A DNA stretch of 22,017 bases from Treponema sp. UBA4319 (GTDB lineage: Bacteria > Spirochaetota > Spirochaetia > Treponematales > Treponemataceae). The notes beneath the pieces were generated by a model. It made no database searches and was not told the DNA's origin. It saw nothing but the letters and a program-made list of their open reading frames with translations. Within the stretch, counting starts at the first letter, position 1. Each line of letters opens with the position of its first letter. This document shows positions 1-8,481 of the stretch, piece after piece. The stretch covers positions 1-22,017 of the forward strand of contig DGUD01000180.1 of the NCBI GenBank assembly GCA_002393865.1, in the 5' to 3' direction. Made by a program: the position numbers and the translations under genes.

Positions 1-89
1 ATGCGATGTTGGCAGTTTATGCAAACTGTTTTTAAATGATTTCTTTTTCTATGCTACAGAAGTCAAGGATGCAGCATAAAAAATGCGCG
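1..89. repeat. 89-bp dispersed repeat, copy 1
   Basis: This stretch recurs at 12989-13077 in the same orientation with only two differences seen (positions 20 and 22, both inside a hairpin loop). It holds a hairpin CAGTTT-atgc-AAACTG (13-28) followed by TTTTT, which resembles a weak intrinsic terminator on the + strand. A second inverted pair, TATGCT (50-55) and AGCATA (73-78), is flanked by T- and A-runs. The left boundary may lie outside the window. No protein is encoded. It may be a genome-wide intergenic repeat or a mobile miniature element. Confidence 0.85.
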
Positions 90-109
90 GAAGCGGAAAA
101 ATGCGCGGA
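79..109. repeat. Short tandem duplication AAAAATGCGCGGA
   Basis: The 13-mer AAAAATGCGCGGA occurs at 79-91 and again at 97-109, an 18-nt period. The duplication begins inside the right end of the 89-bp repeat and is absent from the other copy, so it arose locally. Confidence 0.7.
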
Positions 110-156
110 CTGCCATTTGCAAAGCGAAGCGTGCAAGCGGCAGTCCGGTTGTTTTT
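107..156 (+). terminator. Hairpin with T-tract, possible terminator
   Basis: GGACTGCC (107-114) pairs perfectly with GGCAGTCC (139-146), with an inner TTGC/GCAA stem (117-120 / 133-136). GGTTGTTTTT follows directly. This is the shape of a rho-independent terminator for a transcript entering from the left, ending it before the ABC promoter. The long loop lowers confidence. Confidence 0.4.
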
Positions 157-214
157 CCGCTGGGAGCGCATTTTTGTTTTCATGCTGAAGCCCTGGGATT
201 CCGCTGCTGCCCTC

Positions 215-242
215 TTGACAAAATATAACACTGTTATATATT
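215..242 (+). promoter_or_regulatory. Promoter of the ABC transporter pair
   Basis: A consensus -35 TTGACA (215-220) is followed after 16 bp by TATATT (237-242). Transcription would begin near 249 and give a leader of about 29 nt with GGAG at 269-272 before the ATG at 278. The spacer is occupied by a palindrome, which implies repression. Confidence 0.7.
223..239. promoter_or_regulatory. 17-bp palindromic operator in promoter spacer
   Basis: ATATAACACTGTTATAT is a perfect palindrome (8-bp arms around one base) lying between -35 and -10. A protein bound here would block RNA polymerase. TetR and MarR families use sites of this shape; the regulator is not identified. Confidence 0.55.
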
Positions 243-246
243 ATGC

Positions 247-268
247 AGTTAGTTTACTAAAACTAACT
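247..268. promoter_or_regulatory. Second palindrome at the start of the transcript, DtxR-like
   Basis: AGTTAGTTT (247-255) and AAACTAACT (260-268) are perfect 9-bp inverted arms around ACTA. The site covers the predicted transcription start. The TTAG-n-TTA...AA-n-CTAA pattern resembles the metal-dependent DtxR/IdeR operator, which would suit an iron-linked ABC pair. The family match is inference from the pattern only. Confidence 0.5.
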
Positions 269-277
269 GGAGTATCT

Positions 278-2053
278 ATGTCTACTAAAAGTAACTCACC
301 TGCAAAAAAGAGCCTGCTCGGCTGGATTGCCGAATTTACGGGCGAAAAGAAGGGAGCGTACATCCTCAGCATCTGCTTCGCCCTGCTGAGCGTGGCATGC
401 TGCATCGCTCCGTATCTTATGATTGCCAGAATCGTGCGACAGCTGATGGATGGCGTCCGGGACTGGAACCTGTACCTTCAGGAATGCGGCATCGTCGCGC
501 TCTTCTGGCTGGGCAACGTGCTTTTCCATGCGATTTCCACAACCATGAGCCATGTGGCGACATTCAACCTGCTGGGCAACATCCGCACCAGAATGTGCGC
601 AAAACTCGCGCGCCTTCCGCTCGGCACCGTGCTCGACATGCCGTCCGGCTCCCTCAAGAGCATCATGGTAGACCGCATCGACAGCATGGAGACCGCGCTC
701 GCGCATATCGTGCCGGAATACACATCGAACATAATACTCTCCGTCATCCTCATCGCCTATCTTTTCATACTGAACTGGAAGCTGGGGCTGTGCTGCATGG
801 TGACGCTCCCTGCCGGCATCATCGCCATGTGCCTCATGTACAAGGATTCCCCCCGCTTCTTCCAGAATGCGATTGACAAGACAAAGATTCTGAACGACAC
901 CGCCGTCGAATACATCAACGGCATCGAAGTCATCAAAGCATTCGGAAAGACAAAATCATCCTACGAGCGATTCGTGAAAGCGGCAAAAGACAGCTCTGAC
1001 AGCTACGTCGAATGGATGCGCAAGTCCATCTGGCCGTTCACAGTAGCGCTCGTCATCATGCCTGCCTCGCTGCTGGGACTGCTCCCCATCGGCGGCTACC
1101 TGTTCATGAAGGGCACGGTAGACGCCGCCACGTTCATAACGATGATTGTCATGGCGCTCAGCTCCATCCAGCCGCTCATCACGGCCTTCTCCTACAACGA
1201 CGACATCGCAAAGGCAGAGGTTATCTTTAACGAGGTAGGCGCCGTCATGAACCTGCCCGAACTAAGCCGCCCGGTGCAGGACGAGCGCAAGCCCGCGGAC
1301 AACTCGATTGTCCTGAAGCACGTCCGATTCTCCTACCACAAGAACAGCGCGGGCGAGGAAAAGAAAGAAATCCTGCACGGCATCAGCATGAGCCTTCCGC
1401 AGGGAAGCTACACCGCGCTCGTTGGTCCCAGCGGCAGCGGCAAGTCAACCATCGCGCGCCTTATCGCCTCGCTCTGGGATGTCGATTCCGGCAGCGTGGA
1501 AATCGGCGGCGTGGACATCAGAAAGCTTTCCCTTGAGGAATACAACCGGCGCGTGGCCTATGTCAGCCAGGACAACTTTCTGTTTGACATGAGCGTGCGT
1601 GAGAATATCCGGCTGGGGCGTCCCGGCGCAAGCGATTCCGAGGTGGAAGAAGCTGCGCGGCAGAGCGGCTGCTACGATTTTATCATGGGGCTGGAGAACG
1701 GCTTTGACACGATTGTCGGCGGCAGCGGGGCACATCTGAGCGGCGGCGAGCGGCAGCGGATTGCCATCGCCCGCGCCATGATGAAAGACGCCCCCATCGT
1801 GATTCTTGACGAGGCGACCGCATACACAGACCCGGAGAACGAGGCGATTATCCAGAAATCAGTCGCCAGGCTCGTGCAGGGAAAAACGCTCATCGTCATC
1901 GCGCACCGGCTCTCCACCGTCGCCGACGCGGACACGCTCTACGTCATCAAGGGCGGACAGATTGATTCCTACGGGACGCACGAGGAGCTTCTGGCAAAAA
2001 GCGCTCTGTACAAGTCCATGTGGGAAGCGCATATAAGCTCAAAAGACGAATGA
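278..2053 (+). CDS. ABC transporter, fused permease and ATPase (YbtP/IrtA-like subunit)
   Basis: This 591-aa protein has an N-terminal exporter-type membrane domain (about residues 25-310) and a C-terminal ATPase. Walker A GPSGSGKST starts near residue 383, the signature LSGGERQR near 487, Walker B VILDEA near 508, and the H-loop AHRL follows. The D-loop region reads DEATAYTDPENE, close to the DEATAFADPE form I associate with YbtPQ/IrtAB transporters of iron-siderophores, so a metal or siderophore substrate is plausible but unproven. It is followed after 36 nt by a second half-transporter, so the working form is probably a heterodimer in the inner membrane. I chose the ATG at 278 because GGAG precedes it and the promoter lies at 215-242; the frame stays open upstream to 83, but that extension crosses the promoter and repeat DNA. 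Confidence 0.9.
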   Translation: MSTKSNSPAKKSLLGWIAEFTGEKKGAYILSICFALLSVACCIAPYLMIARIVRQLMDGVRDWNLYLQECGIVALFWLGNVLFHAISTTMSHVATFNLLGNIRTRMCAKLARLPLGTVLDMPSGSLKSIMVDRIDSMETALAHIVPEYTSNIILSVILIAYLFILNWKLGLCCMVTLPAGIIAMCLMYKDSPRFFQNAIDKTKILNDTAVEYINGIEVIKAFGKTKSSYERFVKAAKDSSDSYVEWMRKSIWPFTVALVIMPASLLGLLPIGGYLFMKGTVDAATFITMIVMALSSIQPLITAFSYNDDIAKAEVIFNEVGAVMNLPELSRPVQDERKPADNSIVLKHVRFSYHKNSAGEEKKEILHGISMSLPQGSYTALVGPSGSGKSTIARLIASLWDVDSGSVEIGGVDIRKLSLEEYNRRVAYVSQDNFLFDMSVRENIRLGRPGASDSEVEEAARQSGCYDFIMGLENGFDTIVGGSGAHLSGGERQRIAIARAMMKDAPIVILDEATAYTDPENEAIIQKSVARLVQGKTLIVIAHRLSTVADADTLYVIKGGQIDSYGTHEELLAKSALYKSMWEAHISSKDE

Positions 2054-2089
2054 CGGGACTGCCAGTTTTTCACCAGAAGGAGCATAGAA

Positions 2090-3838
2090 ATGTTTGAGAC
2101 TTTAGGAAATTTTTTCAGATTCTGCGACAAAGAGAACCGCGGCAAATTCTACGGCTCGATTGTCGTGGGCATAGTGACCTCGTTTTTTATGGCGCTGAGA
2201 ATCGCCGCGGTCGCAGTCATGCTGCGCGGAGTCATCGGTACAGCGCTTGACGGCGCTGCATTCGAGACAAGCACAATCTGGCTCTCGCTCGCCATCATGT
2301 GCGTAAGCCTCATCGGGACAATCGTCACAAAAAAAATCACCAACATGTGGCAGTGCGAGGGCGGCTACCGCACCTGCGCAAACAAGCGCATCGAGATTGC
2401 GGAACACCTGCGCTACCTGCCGATGGGCTACTTCAACGCGAACAGCCTCGGAGACATCACATCGGTCACGACGAACACGATGGAGGCCGTGGGCGATGTC
2501 GCGACCCGCGCGATAATGCTGGTGCTGCAGGGCATTCTGGACACCGTGCTCATCATCGTGATGATAGCCTTTTTTGACTGGCGGATTGCGCTGGTGGCGC
2601 TCGGCGGATTCGCGCTTTTTGAGCTTGTGAACCTGTTTATGCGTGTAGCAGTGCGCTCTGTCTCCGCCCAGAAAATCAAGGACGACACCGAGGAAATCGG
2701 CAAGGTGCTCGAATTCATACAGGGAATCGCCGAGGTCAAGGCTTACAATCTTGCGGGACGCCGCCAGAGCGAGCTCAACCAGGTGATAGCGCATCGCATC
2801 AAGACGCTCATCAAGATGGAGATGCACTGCATCCCGGTCGCAAACCTTCAGTCGCTTGTCGCAAAGCTGAGCGGGGTCGCAATCATGCTCACCTCCATCT
2901 ATCTTTTCCTGAACGGCTCCATGCTGCTCGCAGACTGCGCGGTGATGCTGGTGTGTTCATTCATGCTCTTCAACGCGCTGGAGGCCGGGGGCAACTATTC
3001 TGCGCTGCTGCGCACCATTGACCTTGGCGTACACAAAGCCAGCGCGATTCTTGCGCTCCCCACGATGGATATAGATGGCGCCGACATGCAGCCAGCAAGC
3101 TGCGACATCGAGGCAAAGTCCGTCTCATTCGCCTATGACAAAAAGAAAATCATCGACGGCGTATCGCTCAAGATTCCCGCAAAGACGACCACCGCGATAG
3201 TGGGTCCCAGCGGAGGCGGAAAAACGACGTTCTGCCACCTGCTTGCGCGCTTCTGGGACGTTGATAGCGGAACGGTAACGTTAGGAGGAAAGAATGTCCA
3301 GGAATACAGCATGGACAGCCTGATGCAGAACTACAGCTTTGTGTTCCAGAACGTCTACCTCTTCCACGATACCATCGCGAACAACATCCGCTTTGGCAAT
3401 CCGGACGCTTCCATGGAAAAAGTGATTGCGGCCGCAAAAAAAGCCTGCTGCCACAACTTTATCTCCGCGCTGCCCAACGGCTACGAGACAGTCATCGGAG
3501 AAGGCGGCGCCAACCTGAGCGGCGGCGAGCGGCAGCGAATATCCATCGCCCGCGCCATCATGAAGGATTCGCCCGTCATCATCCTTGACGAAGCGACCGC
3601 AAACGTCGATCCGGAAAACGAGCGCGACCTCATGAACGCCGTCGCCGAGCTGACCCGCGAGAAGACCGTCATCATGATTGCCCACCGACTCAAGACCGTG
3701 CGCAACGCCGACCAGATTATCGTGATAGACAAGGGCCATATCGCGGAACAGGGCAAGCACGAGGAACTTGTCGCACAGGGCGGCATTTACGCCCGCTTCA
3801 TCGACAGCAGAAAAGAGGCTGTCTCCTGGAAGCTGTAG
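2090..3838 (+). CDS. ABC transporter, fused permease and ATPase (YbtQ/IrtB-like subunit)
   Basis: This 582-aa half-transporter is the partner of the preceding gene. A membrane domain fills about residues 1-305. The ATPase follows, with Walker A GPSGGGKTT near residue 372, LSGGERQR near 476, Walker B VIILDEA near 496 and AHRL. Both ATPase sites of the predicted heterodimer look intact, unlike many heterodimeric exporters that have one degenerate site. AGAAGGAG sits a few bases before the ATG. Co-transcription with the upstream gene is likely, because the gap is 36 nt and no terminator is seen. Substrate and direction cannot be read from the sequence; the YbtPQ/IrtAB-like D-loop of the partner hints at import of an iron chelate, while multidrug or lipid export remains possible. 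Confidence 0.9.
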   Translation: MFETLGNFFRFCDKENRGKFYGSIVVGIVTSFFMALRIAAVAVMLRGVIGTALDGAAFETSTIWLSLAIMCVSLIGTIVTKKITNMWQCEGGYRTCANKRIEIAEHLRYLPMGYFNANSLGDITSVTTNTMEAVGDVATRAIMLVLQGILDTVLIIVMIAFFDWRIALVALGGFALFELVNLFMRVAVRSVSAQKIKDDTEEIGKVLEFIQGIAEVKAYNLAGRRQSELNQVIAHRIKTLIKMEMHCIPVANLQSLVAKLSGVAIMLTSIYLFLNGSMLLADCAVMLVCSFMLFNALEAGGNYSALLRTIDLGVHKASAILALPTMDIDGADMQPASCDIEAKSVSFAYDKKKIIDGVSLKIPAKTTTAIVGPSGGGKTTFCHLLARFWDVDSGTVTLGGKNVQEYSMDSLMQNYSFVFQNVYLFHDTIANNIRFGNPDASMEKVIAAAKKACCHNFISALPNGYETVIGEGGANLSGGERQRISIARAIMKDSPVIILDEATANVDPENERDLMNAVAELTREKTVIMIAHRLKTVRNADQIIVIDKGHIAEQGKHEELVAQGGIYARFIDSRKEAVSWKL

Positions 3839-3893
3839 CGGCACCAAAGCCGGGCGCAGAAGCGGATTCCTGCTGAGCCCCGGCGCCCTGCAA

Positions 3894-3911
3894 GGCGGGC
3901 TAGCGCCCGCC
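3894..3911. terminator. GC-rich hairpin between convergent genes
   Basis: GGCGGGC (3894-3900) and GCCCGCC (3905-3911) form a perfect 7-bp stem around TAGC. It lies where the ABC operon (+) and the lipoprotein gene (-) converge, and the stop codon of the lipoprotein gene is within it. Neither side has a clear T-tract, so termination is a guess from position. Confidence 0.4.
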
Positions 3912-4802
3912 AAAACCTGCGTCAAGGCTGCAGCCGAGCACGCTGTAGCGCAGGTCGTAGCCCTCAAAGCCGAAGGTCTGCTCGGCGATGACAATCGCAA
4001 GCCTGTCCTCAAAGGGGCTTTTTATGCAGCCGCACGCATAGACGTTCTCTACGGCGACCGACTGTTTTGAGGTGATGGTCTTTTCCTGCCCGCTGCCATC
4101 CACCGCGATGCAGTCGTAATCAATGATGCGGAACATCTCGTGCAGGAGCTTGCCCGTGTCCGTGATGCGGACACGCAGCTCAAGGCGTTTTGAGCCGCCC
4201 GCATAGGGCAAGGGCAGGAAGTCGCACGCATCGGGACGGATGCCAAAGCGCTCCAGCGCGGCGTCTATATCCGCCCCCCGCCTCTCGGCGAGCAGGGCTG
4301 CGCTCATATCATCCGCAGTATAGTCAGGCTCCTCAACGCTGCACACAATCTCATCCGTCACAAGATCCTGAATATAAAAGCCCGCCTGCACAAAGCCGGT
4401 TCCCTCAAGCTCAAGCTCCTTCAGAAAGGCAAGTTTTCCGTCCTCAGAGAAACCAAGGAAGAAGAGCCGCGAATGGTCATAGATAGCATGCGCGCTATCC
4501 AGATTGTGCTCCCCGGCAATATAGCGCGACGGCACAAGACTGCGGGAAGCAAAATCGAAATCTCCGATACGGAACGGAGCAGGCGGCGGATTCGCTTGGG
4601 GAACCGCCTGCACGGCAGGCAGCACGGCAGACGCAGGCTCTGCATCCGCGCCGGAAAGGGCAGCGGGAGCATGATTCTGCGGCTCAGAGGGAACCTGATT
4701 CTGCGCGCCGTCTGCCGGCTCCTGCGCGCCCTGCCGTCCGGAACGCCCGCTGCAGCAGCAGAGCAGCGCAGGGAGCGCCAGCAGGAACAAAAGCTTTTTC
4801 AT
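3900..4802 (-). CDS. Predicted lipoprotein of unknown function
   Basis: This 300-aa protein begins MKKLLFLLALPALLCCCSG, a lipoprotein signal peptide with three cysteines at 15-17 that could carry the lipid. A Pro/Ala/Gln-rich linker (about residues 20-85) leads to a globular part with beta-rich segments such as FFLGFSEDGKLAFLKE. These faintly resemble DUF2259-type secreted proteins, but I do not claim membership. It is the last gene of the four-gene operon: its AAGGTGG site overlaps the stop codon of the transporter gene and only 10 nt separate them, so translation is probably coupled. I chose ATG 4802 over the longer open frame because of the signal peptide and ribosome site. A role helping the transporter or sensing the envelope is possible. 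Confidence 0.8.
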   Translation of the reverse strand: MKKLLFLLALPALLCCCSGRSGRQGAQEPADGAQNQVPSEPQNHAPAALSGADAEPASAVLPAVQAVPQANPPPAPFRIGDFDFASRSLVPSRYIAGEHNLDSAHAIYDHSRLFFLGFSEDGKLAFLKELELEGTGFVQAGFYIQDLVTDEIVCSVEEPDYTADDMSAALLAERRGADIDAALERFGIRPDACDFLPLPYAGGSKRLELRVRITDTGKLLHEMFRIIDYDCIAVDGSGQEKTITSKQSVAVENVYACGCIKSPFEDRLAIVIAEQTFGFEGYDLRYSVLGCSLDAGFGGR

Positions 4803-4812
4803 CGCAGCCACC

Positions 4813-6186
4813 TTACTGCGCAGTGCCACCCGCAGCCCCGATGGATGCAAGGACTTTCTTCTCGTTAAAGCACAGCATGAGCAGCCCGCCCAGAGCACAG
4901 CAGCCTGCGGCAACCGCGGCGACCACACGGTAACCGGTTCCGTCGGCAGCGCCGATGGTGGCAAGGGATGTGAACAAGAGCATCGCCGCGCTCTGCCCGA
5001 ATTTCATGGCAAAGGTGCGGGCCGCATAGAACATGCCGCTGCGGTTCTCGCCGGTCTCCGCCTCATCGCTCTGCGCGATATCCGCGACAATAGCCTGAGG
5101 GCAGATTCCGAAGATTGCCATGGGGAAGGCGCCCAGCAGCACGATGAGCACCGCCTGCACGGGAACCTGCAGCCCCAGCCGGGGACCGCAGAGCGCGGTA
5201 AAGCCGAAAGTCAGGAAAAAGCCCGCGAACGCGATGACGACAAGCTTCTTCTTGCCGATGACATGCGCCAGCTTTGTGATGAAAGGATAGAAGAGCAGCG
5301 AGCAGGCGGTGAGCCCCACGAACATGACGGTAGACATCTGCTCCCCAAAGCACAGCAGGCTGGTCACAAAGAACGGAAGCCCCGTCTGGAACATGGTGAG
5401 GCCGAGGAAGTAGATGATGTCCTGCGCCACAAATATGCGGAAATTCCTGTTGCGGAACGTCTTCATCAGGGAAGTGGTGACGGAGCTGTTGCCCGGCACG
5501 CAGTCGCAGTAGTCCTTTTCCTTGATGGTGAATACAGGAACAAGCATGCAGACTGTCGCCAGCGCGGCAAGCAGCGCAAAGGTAATCCGCATTGCCGGTA
5601 TGCGGGAAATTCCCATGCCCATAAAGGCGCCCCAGATAACAGGCGCCGCATAGCCGACGGCAGTGCCCACGATGAAGGTCAGCGAGATACAGGTGGACAG
5701 CTGGAGCTTCTCGTCCTGGCTGTGCGTCAATTCTGCCAGCAGGGAAGTATACGGCGTGCAGTAACAGGTGATGGCAAAATAGTACGCCGCGACAAAGACG
5801 AAGAGCCATGCGGTGTTCAGCGCGGAGATGCGGTTCACCGGCGCGCAGAACACGAGCACAAAGACAATTCCCAGCGGAATCGCGCTATACTTCATGAAAG
5901 GAATGCGCCTGCCAAGGGGATGCCGGCACTTGTCAGACCAGTTCCCCACGAGAGGGTCGGTTATGGCATCAAAAATTCTGCCGCCTGCGGTTATCAGTCC
6001 GATAATCGTCAGGATGCCGAATATGACACGTCCTTCCGGTATGAGCGGAATCATACCGTCTGCTTTTGCGGCCGTATCGGGCTGGTAAAAATAAACCAGC
6101 CAGGAACCGACCAGCCCGCTGATGATTGACCAGCCGAGCTGCCCGATTGCATAGCACCACATTTTTCCTTTCGTCAAAGATTTCAT
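4813..6186 (-). CDS. MFS transporter, GPH (MelB-like) sugar:cation symporter family
   Basis: This 457-aa membrane protein has about twelve hydrophobic segments. Its N-terminus (KMWCYAIGQLGWSIISGL) and the segment GRIFDAITDPLVGNWSDKCRHPLGRRIPFM are typical of the glycoside-pentoside-hexuronide symporter family: the conserved D-x-x-x-D-P-x-x-G-x-x-S-D motif is followed by a GRRxP loop. Family members import oligosaccharides or glycosides with sodium or protons; the substrate here is not readable. An AGGAGG lies 7 nt before the ATG. It sits between a TetR gene (69 nt upstream) and a lipoprotein gene (10 nt downstream), in an operon headed by a glycosyltransferase-like gene. A glycolipid or glycoside substrate is therefore tempting but is inference. 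MelB-like lipid transporters (MFSD2/LtaA type) are an alternative. Confidence 0.87.
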   Translation of the reverse strand: MKSLTKGKMWCYAIGQLGWSIISGLVGSWLVYFYQPDTAAKADGMIPLIPEGRVIFGILTIIGLITAGGRIFDAITDPLVGNWSDKCRHPLGRRIPFMKYSAIPLGIVFVLVFCAPVNRISALNTAWLFVFVAAYYFAITCYCTPYTSLLAELTHSQDEKLQLSTCISLTFIVGTAVGYAAPVIWGAFMGMGISRIPAMRITFALLAALATVCMLVPVFTIKEKDYCDCVPGNSSVTTSLMKTFRNRNFRIFVAQDIIYFLGLTMFQTGLPFFVTSLLCFGEQMSTVMFVGLTACSLLFYPFITKLAHVIGKKKLVVIAFAGFFLTFGFTALCGPRLGLQVPVQAVLIVLLGAFPMAIFGICPQAIVADIAQSDEAETGENRSGMFYAARTFAMKFGQSAAMLLFTSLATIGAADGTGYRVVAAVAAGCCALGGLLMLCFNEKKVLASIGAAGGTAQ

Positions 6187-6255
6187 CGCTATTCCTCCTG
6201 TCTTCTCCCGTGTATAACGGAAGGCTGCATTTCCATTGTACGTGCTGCCGGCGGC

Positions 6256-6945
6256 TCAGGAGCCCGCAGGGCTCCGGGAATAGTCCCCGATGGCCTTGAG
6301 CAGCAGCTCCGCAAGCAGCGAGAGCTCCCTGCCGCCGTCAGCCTGCATGCCGTCCCCCAGCATTGTGCCGTTCAGGCTCAGCTTCTGCGCGGTGCAGAAA
6401 AACGGATGCATAATCGCAAAATACAAATCGTCCGCATTCCATGTGCCGCGGATGCTCCCGTCCGCAATGCCCCGGCTGATTGCCGCCGTCACAATCTGCT
6501 GCACCGACGTTATCATCTGCGCGTAATCGGCAAGCCGCGCGCTGTCTATCCCCGAACGCACCGCATAGGAATCAAAGAAACTGATGAATCGCAGGAAATC
6601 GGGATGCTGCTCGTACAGCTCCACAAATTTCCGCAGCATCAGCTGCAGCTGCCCCCTGCCATCAGACTCCGCATAACCGGCAGCGTCCATTTCCGGCAGG
6701 ATATGCACCTTCTGCTCTTCCCACGCCCAGATTGCCGTCCTGATGGCAATCTCTTCCTTTGTCTCATAGTAGCGGTAGAGCGAGGCGACGCCGATTTCCG
6801 CAAGGCGCGCGATGTCCGTCATGGCAATCGTATCTATGCCTTTCTGGGAAAACAGCGTGAATGCCGCGCGCAGAATCCGCTCCTGCCGCGCATGTTTGAG
6901 CCCGTCCCTCTCCTCGCTGAATTTTTGTGCCGCGGTCACAGGCAT
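6256..6945 (-). CDS. TetR/AcrR-family transcriptional regulator
   Basis: This 229-aa protein has a TetR DNA-binding domain near its N-terminus: the helix at RQERILRAAFTLFSQKG (residues 20-36) is followed by the helix-turn-helix TDIARLAEIGVASLYRYYETKEEI (43-66). The C-terminal two thirds are a ligand-binding, dimerisation region without family-specific features I recognise. The ATG is 5 nt after the TGA of the glycosyltransferase-like gene, and GAGAGGA precedes it, so translation is coupled. TetR proteins usually repress their own operon, and the near-perfect palindrome at 8450-8474 just downstream of the operon promoter is the natural target. The inducing ligand is unknown, but may be a substrate of the neighbouring transporter or a lipid. 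Confidence 0.92.
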   Translation of the reverse strand: MPVTAAQKFSEERDGLKHARQERILRAAFTLFSQKGIDTIAMTDIARLAEIGVASLYRYYETKEEIAIRTAIWAWEEQKVHILPEMDAAGYAESDGRGQLQLMLRKFVELYEQHPDFLRFISFFDSYAVRSGIDSARLADYAQMITSVQQIVTAAISRGIADGSIRGTWNADDLYFAIMHPFFCTAQKLSLNGTMLGDGMQADGGRELSLLAELLLKAIGDYSRSPAGS

Positions 6946-6950
6946 TCCTC

Positions 6951-8432
6951 TCAGACGGAACGACCGGCAAGCGCAAGTTCAACCGCGCGGTATGCGCCGG
7001 AATATACGCCGTTCCGGTTCGCCTCCAGAATGCTGTCGCACATGCCCTTCAGCAGCGAGGAATCCTCCATGATAAGCCGGACGACCGATGCCGCGTATGC
7101 CGGGCTGCTGCATTCCAGCGTACCATCACCCAGCTCTGCGGAATGAATGGCGCCCCACATCTCATGCCCGCCAATCCTGCGGATAAAGAGCTTGGGCACC
7201 GGGTAGAATGCCAGCTCGCTCGGCTTGGTCACCAGCACGTCGGCTGCCCGCATAAGCAGGTTCGTGATATACACGGCGCCAAAAATATCCTTGTTGCAGA
7301 ATACATGGATGCCGCTGCCAGCAGCAGCGTCCGTAGCGCCTGCGGCCCGCTGCGCAACGGCGCATTCCTCGCTCCAGTCGTCAAAGTGCGTCCTGACGGC
7401 ACAGTCTTTGCCGCCGTCCTGCAGCGCAGGAATCCGCTTCTGCAGCAGGCGCCACACGTTCGCGTAGTCGCCGCAGTTCACGTAGATGCAGGCTTTTCCC
7501 TGCCGCACAAAGGGCAGCAAGGACTCTATGATAGACGCAAAGAAGTCGCCCTGCGCCCCTGCCCCGCCGATGGTGAGCAGAAAACGGAGCGGGCTGCCCT
7601 CCGTGGCGCGCTGCACGCGGCGGGCGCAGTCCTGCTCTATGTTGCAGACCAGCTCGTGGTCGATGTAATGCCCCGTGTACACGAGGTCTGCGGCCGGCAT
7701 GGGAGAGAGCACCTTGTCCCCGTCAAAGCCGTGGAGCGTCCGGTAACCCCAGTAGGAGCTGTGGGTCTGCACCGTGTGCACCGCGCCTTCCGACAGGTGG
7801 AGCGCCATCGGCCAGTTATCGGGGACGGCGTTGACCACATGGCTCATCCCGGCATGGACGGCAGCCTGCGCGGGCCAGACATGGGTCGCGATGAAAGGAG
7901 TGTCCTTGGGAATCCCGGCAAAGAGCGGGGTCATCAGCTCCGTGCTCTTCTGGTCACCGGCATTGTAGCTGAGTTTGCGGAAGCCCTCGCTGTTGAGCGG
8001 CTCCCATACAAGGCTGTTGAAAAGGCGGCTTTTCTGGGAAAGGCGCGATGCCGTGGAATACATGCTGTTCTGGTACGCGATGATTTTTGTCGCCGTCGTC
8101 TCCGGAAAGGAATTCAGGTCGAACCACAGCGGCGTGCAGCCCATGGATTTTGCGGCCGACGCCATGGCCATGGAAATCCGGTAATGCCCGAAGCCCATGC
8201 GGATATTGCCGATGATGACAGGTTTTTCCGGGAGCCGCGCGGCAAAATCAGCCTCCTTGGCGCCGGAGACTATCGTCCGGCAGGAAAACGCCGGCGTCAG
8301 CACCTCGTTGTCCGCAAGCCCCAGCCGGTATTCCGTGCTGCGGTCATCCCCGAATTTCCTGACAAACTTCTTCTGCGTCCTGCAGGCCTTGCGCTCATCC
8401 GCCGCCCGTATCTCATTCCCGAATATCGTCAC
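6951..8432 (-). CDS. GT28/MGDG-synthase-like glycosyltransferase
   Basis: This 493-aa protein has a two-lobed GT-B-like layout. Near residue 75 is GNIRMGFGHYR, which resembles the N-terminal glycine/histidine loop of MurG/MGDG-synthase proteins. LTIGGAGAQG (about 286-295) resembles the GGS-x-GA loop that begins the second lobe, and VTKPSELAFYPVPKLFIRRIGGHE (from about 401) stands where GT28 enzymes have TKPGG-x-T...E for the nucleotide sugar. The probable job is glycosylation of a lipid or other acceptor at the inner membrane; donor and acceptor are unknown, and the diverged motifs mean non-enzymatic use cannot be excluded. I chose the GTG at 8432 because AGGAGG lies 5 nt upstream; the open frame continues to 8555 but crosses the promoter and operator. 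It heads the operon with TetR, MFS and lipoprotein genes. Confidence 0.72.
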   Translation of the reverse strand: MTIFGNEIRAADERKACRTQKKFVRKFGDDRSTEYRLGLADNEVLTPAFSCRTIVSGAKEADFAARLPEKPVIIGNIRMGFGHYRISMAMASAAKSMGCTPLWFDLNSFPETTATKIIAYQNSMYSTASRLSQKSRLFNSLVWEPLNSEGFRKLSYNAGDQKSTELMTPLFAGIPKDTPFIATHVWPAQAAVHAGMSHVVNAVPDNWPMALHLSEGAVHTVQTHSSYWGYRTLHGFDGDKVLSPMPAADLVYTGHYIDHELVCNIEQDCARRVQRATEGSPLRFLLTIGGAGAQGDFFASIIESLLPFVRQGKACIYVNCGDYANVWRLLQKRIPALQDGGKDCAVRTHFDDWSEECAVAQRAAGATDAAAGSGIHVFCNKDIFGAVYITNLLMRAADVLVTKPSELAFYPVPKLFIRRIGGHEMWGAIHSAELGDGTLECSSPAYAASVVRLIMEDSSLLKGMCDSILEANRNGVYSGAYRAVELALAGRSV

Positions 8433-8449
8433 CGTGACCTCCTGCTCTT

Positions 8450-8474
8450 GTAGTGATAGTATCACTATCTCTAC
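8450..8474. promoter_or_regulatory. 25-bp near-perfect palindrome, likely TetR operator
   Basis: The outer arms GTAG/CTAC (8450-8453 / 8471-8474) and inner arms GATAGT/ACTATC (8455-8460 / 8464-8469) pair, with mismatches only at 8454/8470 and next to the centre. It begins about at the predicted transcription start of the operon that encodes a TetR protein, so autoregulation is the simplest reading. Confidence 0.7.
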
Positions 8475-8481
8475 AATATCA

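Noticed and set aside
1..89. The 89-bp repeat as a CRISPR or integron attC site
   Set aside because: Only two copies were seen, 13 kb apart, without regularly spaced units or an integrase gene nearby.
83..277. An N-terminal extension of the first ABC protein
   Set aside because: The extension crosses the 89-bp repeat, a hairpin with T-tract and a consensus promoter. ATG 278 has GGAG before it and begins a normal-length half-transporter.
6927..8453. A 508-codon open frame on the + strand
   Set aside because: It is antisense to the glycosyltransferase-like gene, which has a ribosome site, promoter and operon context. The translation looks unstructured and has no family features.
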